Below are positions 1 through 5,021 of a stretch of 5,023 nt of DNA, piece after piece (position 1 is the first letter of the stretch; every line of letters starts with the position of its first letter). The DNA comes from Candidatus Thalassarchaeaceae archaeon (GTDB lineage: Archaea; Thermoplasmatota; Poseidoniia; Poseidoniales; Thalassarchaeaceae): assembly GCA_029250425.1 (NCBI GenBank), contig JAQXFF010000067.1:1-5023 (forward strand). The letters run 5' to 3'. The notes below the pieces were generated by a model that was not told the origin of the DNA, ran no database searches, and saw only the letters and a program-made list of their open reading frames with translations. Both the position numbers and the translations under genes were made by a program.

Positions 1-118
1 CTGAATTAGTAATTTTGAGTTCGACAGGTCCGACCTCATTTTCTAGAGCCAAATCAATATTGATTCGGGCATCAACAACAGCCACCCAGCCACAAGAATC
101 GACGAGCACGCCCGCCAC
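1..118 (-). CDS. PIN-domain protein, N-terminal part only (cut by the window edge)
   Basis: Only the first 39 codons are present; the gene runs off the left end. The reading starts M-A-G-V-L-V-D-S-C-G-W and continues through I-N-I-D-L-A-L-E-N-E-V-G. This matches the opening strand and first helix of PIN-domain nucleases: a hydrophobic strand ending in Asp7 (the expected first metal-binding acidic residue) and then an I-D-L plus acidic helix. The pattern resembles archaeal Fcf1/Utp24-like PIN proteins (COG1412), which are often encoded next to aIF2 gamma and S6e and are thought to act in rRNA processing. The other catalytic acids lie outside the window, so activity cannot be judged. The GTG start at 118 was chosen because GGGGTGA (129 to 123), which overlaps the aIF2 gamma stop codon, can serve as a Shine-Dalgarno site 4 bases upstream; this implies translational coupling. 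A TTG at 130 and a GTG at 109 are less likely starts. The PIN assignment is fairly sure; the exact family is inferred from context. Confidence 0.7.
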   Translation of the reverse strand, partial: MAGVLVDSCGWVAVVDARINIDLALENEVGPVELKITNS

Positions 119-122
119 GGTT

Positions 123-1370
123 TCACCCCGCAATAACGCCGTGCCCAATCAGGCGCCAACGGCTACCGACTCGACGGGAGAGTGTAATTCTACTACCGGT
201 GAGTGCGCAAATTGGAAGGCGTAAATTGAGTGTAGCGTCCTTGCCCTTAACAGCAGAGACAACTCCCACGCTGGTTGCTGTAGCTGAATTGAGCATGAGC
301 ATTTCACCTGGTTGAAGTGGCCTGACTTTCTCAGCATCCCCTTCACCACTTGCAACCATTTCCTTCAGTAGTTTGAGTGATATATCGAGTGTTTCCCAAA
401 CAGGCGGCAATTCACCGTCTCGGGCCATAACTTGGCCAGACAAGTTGTCTGATTTGGTATGGAATGGGTCCAAAGGTGTTGCAACACCGCACAATCCACC
501 TGCATGAACAGAATCCAAATCCAATCCACCACTTTGGACACTGGAAATTTTTGTTTCAATCGGCTCCCACCTTGCTTTGTTCCCCTCAGAAATTTTCCGG
601 CCCGGGGCAATGACAATTTTGTCACCTTTCTTGAATTTGCCTGAAACCACTGAACCACCGATGATTCCTCCCTTCAATTTAGCAGGACGGGTTCCTGGGC
701 GATTGATGTCAAAGGAGCGCGCTACATACATCAATCCGTTTTCCTTTTCTCGGAGGTCAGGCGTTGGGATTGTATCTTCAATAGCATCAATTAGGATGTC
801 GAGATTAACGTCGTGATGTGCGCTGACTGGGATGATTGGAGCATTTTCAGCAATGGTTCCACTGAGGAAGGATTTGATTTCTCCATGCGATTCCATTGCA
901 CGTTCTCGGCTGACCAAGTCAACCTTGTTTTGAACGACAACAATATTCTCAATTCCAGCAATCTCCAATGCCATCAAATGTTCACGAGTTTGTGGTTGAG
1001 GGCATTCTTCGTTTGCTGCAATCAATAGTAGAGCGCCATCCATGATGGATGACCCTGAGATCATGACAGCCATCAGCGTCTCGTGACCTGGTGCATCCAC
1101 AAATGAAACCACTCGGAGTAATTCTTTGTCAACATCATCTCCACCATCAGGCCGCTTTCCCATGGCGTAGGTGTCTCCACCTTTGGTTCGATAGAATGCA
1201 GTGTCAGCATAACCTAGTTTGATACTAATTCCACGCTTTCTTTCTTCAGAATGCGTGTCAGTCCAAGTTCCTGAGAGGGCTTGAGTCAACGTGGTCTTGC
1301 CGTGGTCGACATGCCCAACAAGTCCGATATTCACCTTTGGTTGGCCGGGGAGCTCACGCTTCTTGGCCAT
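123..1370 (-). CDS. eif2g: Translation initiation factor aIF2, gamma subunit (GTPase)
   Basis: This is the 415-residue core subunit of the aIF2 heterotrimer, which binds GTP and carries methionyl initiator tRNA to the small ribosomal subunit. All GTPase motifs are visible: G1 G-H-V-D-H-G-K-T at 19-26, the switch 1 segment R-G-I-S-I-K-L-G-Y-A-D at 46-56, G3 D-A-P-G-H-E at 92-97, G4 N-K-V-D at 148-151 and G5 S-A-H-H at 183-186. Beta-barrel domain II covers about 205-330 and domain III about 330-415, ending G-H-G-V-I-A-G. The length is normal for archaeal aIF2 gamma, and the switch 1 and domain II-III sequences separate it from EF-Tu/EF-1A and SelB. The odd point is the segment after switch 1 (about 57-85). 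It usually holds a four-cysteine zinc knuckle in studied homologues but contains no cysteine here. The ATG start is clear from G1 placement, although the nearest Shine-Dalgarno-like run (GGGG at 1386-1383) lies 12 bases upstream and is weak. The gene follows rps6e by 19 bases and is probably cotranscribed with it. Confidence 0.97.
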   Translation of the reverse strand: MAKKRELPGQPKVNIGLVGHVDHGKTTLTQALSGTWTDTHSEERKRGISIKLGYADTAFYRTKGGDTYAMGKRPDGGDDVDKELLRVVSFVDAPGHETLMAVMISGSSIMDGALLLIAANEECPQPQTREHLMALEIAGIENIVVVQNKVDLVSRERAMESHGEIKSFLSGTIAENAPIIPVSAHHDVNLDILIDAIEDTIPTPDLREKENGLMYVARSFDINRPGTRPAKLKGGIIGGSVVSGKFKKGDKIVIAPGRKISEGNKARWEPIETKISSVQSGGLDLDSVHAGGLCGVATPLDPFHTKSDNLSGQVMARDGELPPVWETLDISLKLLKEMVASGEGDAEKVRPLQPGEMLMLNSATATSVGVVSAVKGKDATLNLRLPICALTGSRITLSRRVGSRWRLIGHGVIAG

Positions 1371-1389
1371 TTGGTGTTACAACCCCTAT

Positions 1390-1878
1390 TCACTCCGCGT
1401 TGTCAGCCTCACCAGCATCATCACTGCTGCCGGCAGAGAATATGTCAGAGAGTGACTTGTTCCCACTCTCGACAACCTTGAGGTTGATTTGGCGTGTGTC
1501 CGAGGAGATGACGTTGCCACGGAAGGCTCGACGCTTTCGAAGGCCATCGTAGGTGTATCGATAACGTCCACCCTTCTTCTTCACAATCTTGTGACCCTTG
1601 AAACCTGTTGAGGGAGATACGAGAACCTTCTTTCGGCCACCACCATCTAGATCAGCACGCATTGGTGTGCCAGTCAGGTCAGAGCCACCTGTAATTTGCA
1701 ACTTGAAGCCACCGAGACTGACATCGCCATCACCGACGAAGATCCCATCGACGTCATCGCCGATTTTCTTCCCTAAGAAATGGTTGTAATTTGAACCACT
1801 AATGTCGACTGCGTATGCCTTTCCTCCACTGGAAGGGTCCGTGTCGTTAACGACCGCTTTGAAAACTTGCTCAGCCAT
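1390..1878 (-). CDS. rps6e: Small-subunit ribosomal protein S6e
   Basis: This 162-residue protein is the archaeal S6e, a structural protein of the 30S subunit. Recognisable conserved blocks are L-G-K-K-I-G-D-D-V-D-G at 35-45, K-L-Q-I-T-G-G-S-D at 59-67, the T-P-M-R-A-D stretch at 71-76 followed by G-G-G-R-K-K-V-L at 79-86, and R-K-R-R-A-F-R-G-N-V-I-S at 114-125 followed by Q-I-N-L-K-V-V. Many archaeal S6e proteins are about 125-135 residues. Here a basic insertion (about 96-113, rich in Lys, Gly, Arg and Tyr) and an acidic, Ser/Gly/Ala-rich tail (149-162) make it longer. The reading can be extended two codons upstream to a TTG at 1884, but the ATG at 1878 is preferred: GAGGA (1889-1885) sits exactly 6 bases before it, whereas it would abut the TTG. 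The gene leads a compact unit with eif2g and the PIN gene, and has its own promoter-like sequence in the gap upstream. Confidence 0.95.
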   Translation of the reverse strand: MAEQVFKAVVNDTDPSSGGKAYAVDISGSNYNHFLGKKIGDDVDGIFVGDGDVSLGGFKLQITGGSDLTGTPMRADLDGGGRKKVLVSPSTGFKGHKIVKKKGGRYRYTYDGLRKRRAFRGNVISSDTRQINLKVVESGNKSLSDIFSAGSSDDAGEADNAE

Positions 1879-1889
1879 GCTCAATCCTC
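1879..1889 (-). promoter_or_regulatory. Shine-Dalgarno site that decides the rps6e start
   Basis: The minus strand reads GAGGA at 1889-1885, then 6 bases, then the ATG at 1878. The same 6-base spacing precedes the chosen dph2 and orc1 starts. This places the rps6e start at the ATG and not at the in-frame TTG at 1884. Confidence 0.6.
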
Positions 1890-1912
1890 GTGCGACTCGG
1901 CGACAGATGCCC

Positions 1913-1920
1913 CCTATAAG
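1913..1920 (-). promoter_or_regulatory. TATA-like box, probable promoter of rps6e - eif2g - PIN unit
   Basis: The minus strand reads CTTATAGG here. With the usual archaeal spacing of about 26-27 bases from TATA centre to transcription start, the mRNA would begin near 1890. That leaves a leader of roughly 12 bases that just contains the GAGGA ribosome site. No clear purine-rich BRE is visible directly upstream (the bases are CCGAACCGCT), so the call rests on the TATA sequence and its geometry. Confidence 0.45.
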
Positions 1921-1935
1921 AGCGGTTCGGCCTAT

Positions 1936-1950
1936 TCCACCATAGGTGGA
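1936..1950. repeat. 15-base inverted repeat between orc1 and rps6e
   Basis: TCCACC and GGTGGA are perfect inverted copies separated by ATA. The dyad starts 19 bases past the orc1 stop codon and lies about 16 bases upstream of the rps6e TATA-like box. It could be an operator or activator site for the ribosomal unit, or a small hairpin at the orc1 mRNA end. No T-run follows it on the minus strand, which argues against a simple intrinsic terminator. Its closeness to orc1 also allows a binding-site role for the initiator, but that is speculative. Confidence 0.5.
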
Positions 1951-1969
1951 TTCAGGAGTTTAGACGAAA

Positions 1970-3142
1970 TCATCGGTTTAGGGCGTGTTCAAGGCGGTTT
2001 TCCAATTGGCCTGGCAAACTTTGTGGCATTGTGATGTGTTGGGTTCTTCCTCTGCCGGCACTTGCTGTTCCAGTGCGTGATTCCATCAGGCCACGTGTTT
2101 CTAGAGTTTTGAGGTACTTCCAGAATGTTGTATGTCCACGAGGTTTGACCTCGTATTCTTCACAGACAACTTGGTATAATTTCTCAGCATCACCAGAGGT
2201 TACTTCTGGATCCCTTCGCAGACGACGACAGATTGCGAGCAGAATCAATTGCTCATGATGATTGAGTTCGTCGACAACACTGGGTTCGACAACACGACCA
2301 CGGGAGGCTGCGTCACGTTGAACGTGATTTGATTCAACTTCTCTGAACCCACCTTTCTCTGCCCGCATCACTGCGGCTTCTAACAATTCGATTGCGACAC
2401 GTGCATCTCCTGTATCTGCTGAGGCTTGCCCGATTAAAGTAAGGATACTCTCACTTACCGAACCAGTGCGTGTTGACAAGGTTGAACGCTGAGCTGCAAT
2501 GGCAGTCAATTGTGATTCAGAATAAGGCTTCAGTGCCAAGTGATTTGACCGACCAAAGCGTGAGATGATGGCCCCTTCTAGTTGATCGAGGACTTGCTCT
2601 TGGCTGATGAGGATTAGCGATAGTGTACCGGATTCGTCCCGGCCTTCGTCGATGCGAAGAAGTTGGTAAAGCAAATCTCCACTTTCCCTTCGAAGCAATA
2701 CGTCGACCTCGTCTAGGATGAGTAGCATGTGTTGATTTCGTGTCCGAAGGTTACGCCGAATGCCTTGGATCACTTCAGATGCAGAAAATCCCCGATCTGG
2801 GTGTCTGTCGTCTAGTGCCTTCGCAATGCGCTGCAAGACTTGTGAAGTGGTCGGGTGATTTCGGCAGTTGACATGTACAGGTTGTATATTCCTGATGCCG
2901 GCAAGATGGCGGGCCAAATCATCTCCAAAGGCCCGACTAAGGACTGTTTTGCCGCTACCGACATTACCGGTAATGACTGCTCGACAAGACATCCCAGGGG
3001 TGCCAATGCTTGCAAACATGGCTGCAAGCTGCCCCTGTTCATCCTCTCGACCTACAATATTTGGAGGCACCCAATCATAGGAAAGCGGCGCCGCATCGAG
3101 CAAGATGAGGCCCGCGCCAATCCGATTCAGGTATTCCGCCAT
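1970..3142 (-). CDS. orc1: Orc1/Cdc6-type replication initiator (AAA+ ATPase)
   Basis: This 390-residue protein has the layout of archaeal Orc1/Cdc6, which binds origin DNA and helps load the MCM helicase. Numbered from the chosen ATG: Walker A G-N-V-G-S-G-K-T at 59-66, Walker B L-L-I-L-D-E-V-D at 140-147, a sensor 1 strand L-I-L-I-S-Q at 176-181, I-S-R-F-G-R at 193-198 where the family has its conserved S-R/F segment, and sensor 2 G-D-A-R-V-A-I-E-L-L at 245-254. A C-terminal winged helix (about 290-375) includes T-F-W-K-Y-L-K-T-L-E-T-R-G and a Gly/Arg-rich wing before H-I-T-M. Length is typical. Sensor 1 usually ends in Asn and reads S-Q here. A GTG 15 codons upstream (3187) extends the frame, but it lacks a ribosome site and overlaps a palindrome; the ATG at 3142 has GGGAG 6 bases before it (3153-3149). 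The gene is separated from dph2 by 92 bases and probably has its own transcript. It could be one of several orc1 paralogues in the genome, which the window cannot show. Confidence 0.93.
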   Translation of the reverse strand: MAEYLNRIGAGLILLDAAPLSYDWVPPNIVGREDEQGQLAAMFASIGTPGMSCRAVITGNVGSGKTVLSRAFGDDLARHLAGIRNIQPVHVNCRNHPTTSQVLQRIAKALDDRHPDRGFSASEVIQGIRRNLRTRNQHMLLILDEVDVLLRRESGDLLYQLLRIDEGRDESGTLSLILISQEQVLDQLEGAIISRFGRSNHLALKPYSESQLTAIAAQRSTLSTRTGSVSESILTLIGQASADTGDARVAIELLEAAVMRAEKGGFREVESNHVQRDAASRGRVVEPSVVDELNHHEQLILLAICRRLRRDPEVTSGDAEKLYQVVCEEYEVKPRGHTTFWKYLKTLETRGLMESRTGTASAGRGRTQHITMPQSLPGQLENRLEHALNR

Positions 3143-3153
3143 CGAGGTCTCCC
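3143..3153 (-). promoter_or_regulatory. Shine-Dalgarno site that decides the orc1 start
   Basis: The minus strand reads GGGAG at 3153-3149, 6 bases before the ATG at 3142. The upstream in-frame GTG at 3187 has nothing comparable, so the shorter protein is preferred. A weak TATA-like CCATATCT lies near 3179-3172, but its predicted start would fall inside or next to the ribosome site, so I do not call it as a promoter. Confidence 0.55.
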
Positions 3154-3184
3154 ACTGTTGGCTGTTCTTGAAGATATGGAATGC

Positions 3185-3196
3185 CACACGCGTGTG
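3185..3196. repeat. 12-base perfect palindrome in the dph2 - orc1 gap
   Basis: CACACGCGTGTG is its own reverse complement. It sits 43 bases upstream of the orc1 ATG and is part of a 16-base strictly alternating pyrimidine-purine run (3185-3200). The flanking bases in the gap are also rich in CG and TG steps. It may be an operator for orc1 or a structurally flexible site; no protein can be assigned to it from sequence. Confidence 0.45.
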
Positions 3197-3234
3197 CGTG
3201 CCCGATGGCGTGATGTGCGCGGGTGTGCGAGGGC

Positions 3235-4344
3235 TCAGGGGATCTCATCGAATTGATACCCAGTTTCCCACTGTTTCTCACCCAGAGCCACTTCCAACTC
3301 AAACGGTGTAATCAGTGGTTTTGCATAGCGAACTGAATCATCGATTGCAATTCGAGGGCAGGCCGTGTTCACAAAGGCATCCACAGGGTAGAAGTCAATC
3401 AATTCAGGCCCAACGTGCTCTAAAGCCAGCAAGTATCCCTTCTTGCCATGCTTTTCGAGGATCTTTTTCATCCTCAATGCAAGCGTTCGGCGCATTTGCC
3501 CCGGTTTTTCTCCGATGAGGATGCCGAAGGTTTGAGCTTGATCACAAGCCATAATGAGGCCGAATCTTTGTCGTAGGATTCGTTCAATACGCTCAAACGA
3601 CATTTCCTCAGCATCACCAGAATAAGGGTCTAGCATGGCCAATGGTTTACCTGTGTGTAAAACCAATCCAATGGGGTGGAAATCTCCACTTCCAAGGAAC
3701 AAGTAATGTCCAATATCGTCTTGGTCCCCCGAATAGTTGCATCCAAGAACTTGTCCAGGGAAGGTCAGGCGTGCACCGCCCACGGGCACTTCGACCTCAA
3801 ATCCAGCCGCCTCAAGCCGCTCTTTGTAATCAAAAATCAGGTGTAAGTGTTGGATACTGCCAACCAAGCCCAACTTGGTCCCAGTCAAAGGTGAAATTCG
3901 CCCTACAGCGTCTAAAAAGCGGTCCTGTGCTTCAGCCTCAGTCACCCCTTCTCCCGATTTTGCATTTGCCAATCGTTTCTCTGCAATGGCATGGTGTTGG
4001 GCTAGAATTGGTAGTACGGGGTCAATCGCTGGATCTCCTTGGTAGGTGACATTGATGAATTGTGTTGGCATACCTGAATCGATATTCATCTGGGAGTGTC
4101 CCATGTGTGCAACCAACTCCACACCCATGCGCTGCATCTTGTCATGAACCAGATCACAGGCACCATAACAGGGGTCTGCTGCGAGGATAATCTTAGCCGA
4201 AGTTTCTTCCTCTATAGAATCCATCATGTCCAAGGCTTGCATCTTCAGGCCCTCGGGTACTTGCAATGCGACAAGTCGATTGTCGTTGGACTTAATCCGT
4301 TTGATCAACTCATCGAGTTCGAAGTCATGTTTGTCCATATCCAT
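3235..4344 (-). CDS. dph2: Diphthamide synthase Dph2 (radical 3-amino-3-carboxypropyl transferase)
   Basis: This 369-residue protein matches archaeal Dph2, which starts diphthamide synthesis by moving the 3-amino-3-carboxypropyl group of S-adenosylmethionine onto a histidine of elongation factor 2, using a [4Fe-4S] cluster. The three cluster cysteines are visible: Cys59 in A-D-P-C-Y-G-A-C-D, Cys202 in L-G-C-N-Y-S and Cys329 in N-T-A-C-P-R-I-A-I-D-D. Cys63 is an extra cysteine in the first motif. In the Pyrococcus horikoshii enzyme the ligands are Cys59, Cys163 and Cys287. The spacing here shows about 39 added residues between the first two, most likely the charged helical stretch around 115-150, while the second spacing is nearly unchanged. 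The ATG at 4344 is chosen because GAGGT (4355-4351) lies 6 bases upstream; a GTG at 4389 would add 15 residues unlike the family and lies inside a dyad. A second ATG two codons in (4338) is possible. The cytoplasmic enzyme acts as a homodimer in archaea. Confidence 0.95.
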   Translation of the reverse strand: MDMDKHDFELDELIKRIKSNDNRLVALQVPEGLKMQALDMMDSIEEETSAKIILAADPCYGACDLVHDKMQRMGVELVAHMGHSQMNIDSGMPTQFINVTYQGDPAIDPVLPILAQHHAIAEKRLANAKSGEGVTEAEAQDRFLDAVGRISPLTGTKLGLVGSIQHLHLIFDYKERLEAAGFEVEVPVGGARLTFPGQVLGCNYSGDQDDIGHYLFLGSGDFHPIGLVLHTGKPLAMLDPYSGDAEEMSFERIERILRQRFGLIMACDQAQTFGILIGEKPGQMRRTLALRMKKILEKHGKKGYLLALEHVGPELIDFYPVDAFVNTACPRIAIDDSVRYAKPLITPFELEVALGEKQWETGYQFDEIP

Positions 4345-4355
4345 GTAACTACCTC
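4345..4355 (-). promoter_or_regulatory. Shine-Dalgarno site that decides the dph2 start
   Basis: The minus strand reads GAGGT at 4355-4351 and the ATG follows after 6 bases. This supports the ATG at 4344 over the GTG at 4389. Confidence 0.55.
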
Positions 4356-4386
4356 GTGACGCCGTCAGGCATCTCCTTGATGAATC

Positions 4387-4400
4387 CACCCTTTAGGGTG
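4387..4400. repeat. 14-base dyad in the hpt - dph2 gap
   Basis: CACCCT and AGGGTG are perfect inverted copies around two T bases. The dyad begins 3 bases after the hpt stop codon and ends 42 bases before the dph2 ATG. As RNA it would form a 5-base-pair stem with a 4-base loop, possibly protecting or ending the hpt transcript, but no T-run follows on the minus strand. The centre, read on the minus strand as CCTAAAGG, is also a weak TATA candidate that would start a dph2 transcript about 20 bases before its ATG. Either reading is tentative. Confidence 0.45.
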
Positions 4401-4403
4401 AAG

Positions 4404-4994
4404 TTATTCGAGGACGATGATTTTGTCATTCTGCATTTCTATTCTGACCAGACTATTCAATGGCCAACCGCCTGAAGCCCGAATTTTATTCATCCCTTCA
4501 CCCTTCTCAAAGACGATCCAGCAATCCTGAACAATAGCCCCATTCGCTTCAACAGCTTTGAGAATGGGGTGCAGGGTGCCTCCAGTACTCACAACATCAT
4601 CCACGATGAGTACGCGGGCGTTCTGTTCGATGTCATTGAGGAAGATTTCACCCTTGGAATAGCCGGTTGATTGATCGATTGAGATTTCACCAGGCAATCC
4701 ATATTGCCGTTTTCGGCCAATAACCAGTGGCTTTCCACTAGACAAGCACAGGGCTGCAGCCAGTGGGATTCCCATGGCTTCGATGCCAAGGATGATGTCA
4801 ATGGAGTCCCAATCCACACCTTCTGAGATCAAATCTCGGGCTGCACCGAGCAACTCTGCAGATTGTCTAGGCACTCCATCTGAGAGTGGGTGAACAAAGT
4901 AAGGGTAGCCTTCTTTCCAGACAACAGGTGCTTTCACAACACTGTCCTTGAGTAATTCGACACGCATGTCGATTGTCGTTGTGTGCTCGCCCAT
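4404..4994 (-). CDS. hpt: Archaeal-type hypoxanthine/guanine phosphoribosyltransferase
   Basis: This 196-residue type I phosphoribosyltransferase most resembles archaeal Hpt, which joins a purine base to phosphoribosyl pyrophosphate (PRPP) to make IMP or GMP in the salvage pathway. The PRPP-binding loop V-L-I-V-D-D-V-V-S-T-G-G-T lies at 128-140 with its paired acidic residues. Other family blocks are Y-F-V-H-P-L-S-D-G-V-P at 32-42, G-I-E-A-M-G-I-P-L-A at 70-79, and R-K-R-Q-Y-G-L-P-G-E at 94-103 followed by T-G-Y-S-K-G-E at 110-116. Archaeal members of this group are variously annotated as hypoxanthine or adenine phosphoribosyltransferases, and the base preference cannot be read from sequence alone. 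The ATG at 4994 has no Shine-Dalgarno sequence but a TATA-like box at the right distance for a leaderless mRNA. An ATG nine codons in (4967) lines up better with the usual N terminus and is a real alternative. The gene stands 59 bases ahead of dph2. Confidence 0.9.
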   Translation of the reverse strand: MGEHTTTIDMRVELLKDSVVKAPVVWKEGYPYFVHPLSDGVPRQSAELLGAARDLISEGVDWDSIDIILGIEAMGIPLAAALCLSSGKPLVIGRKRQYGLPGEISIDQSTGYSKGEIFLNDIEQNARVLIVDDVVSTGGTLHPILKAVEANGAIVQDCWIVFEKGEGMNKIRASGGWPLNSLVRIEMQNDKIIVLE

Positions 4995-5013
4995 GAACGG
5001 CGAGTGGACGTTT

Positions 5014-5021
5014 CTTTATTG
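5014..5021 (-). promoter_or_regulatory. TATA-like box upstream of hpt, leaderless start likely
   Basis: The minus strand reads CAATAAAG here. Its centre lies about 24 bases before the ATG at 4994, so transcription would start at or within a few bases of the start codon. The lack of any ribosome-binding sequence in the bases between agrees with leaderless translation, which is common in archaea. The window ends 2 bases further on, so a BRE cannot be checked. Confidence 0.4.

Noticed and set aside
15..224. A plus-strand frame of 69 codons at the left edge, rich in Ser and Thr
   Set aside because: It is the antisense of the aIF2 gamma C terminus and the PIN gene start, both of which read as conserved protein on the minus strand.
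1936..1950. An intrinsic terminator after orc1
   Set aside because: The dyad has a 6-base stem and 3-base loop but no T-run follows it on the minus strand, so terminator function is not supported.
3143..3187. The longer orc1 product starting at a GTG 15 codons upstream
   Set aside because: There is no ribosome site before the GTG, it falls inside the palindrome, and the ATG at 3142 has a well-spaced GGGAG.
2855..3256. A 133-codon plus-strand frame that crosses the start of orc1 and the gap
   Set aside because: It is antisense to the Walker A region of orc1 and shows no protein family features or ribosome site.
2183..3621. A 15-base exact repeat, CTCAGCATCACCAGA, at 2183-2197 and 3607-3621
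   Set aside because: Both copies encode the same short peptide S-G-D-A-E in the right frames of orc1 and dph2, so chance plus similar codon use explains it; there is no sign of a functional repeat.
3642..4049. A 135-codon open reading frame on the plus strand
   Set aside because: It lies wholly antisense to the well-supported dph2 gene, and its translation shows no recognisable domain and has the Gln/Pro/Ser-rich look of a shadow frame.
4350..4373. A seven-codon upstream reading frame (M-P-D-G-V-T-R) in the dph2 leader
   Set aside because: The purine-rich AAGGAG directly abuts its ATG with no usable spacing, and the frame is too short to support; attenuation by it would be pure speculation.
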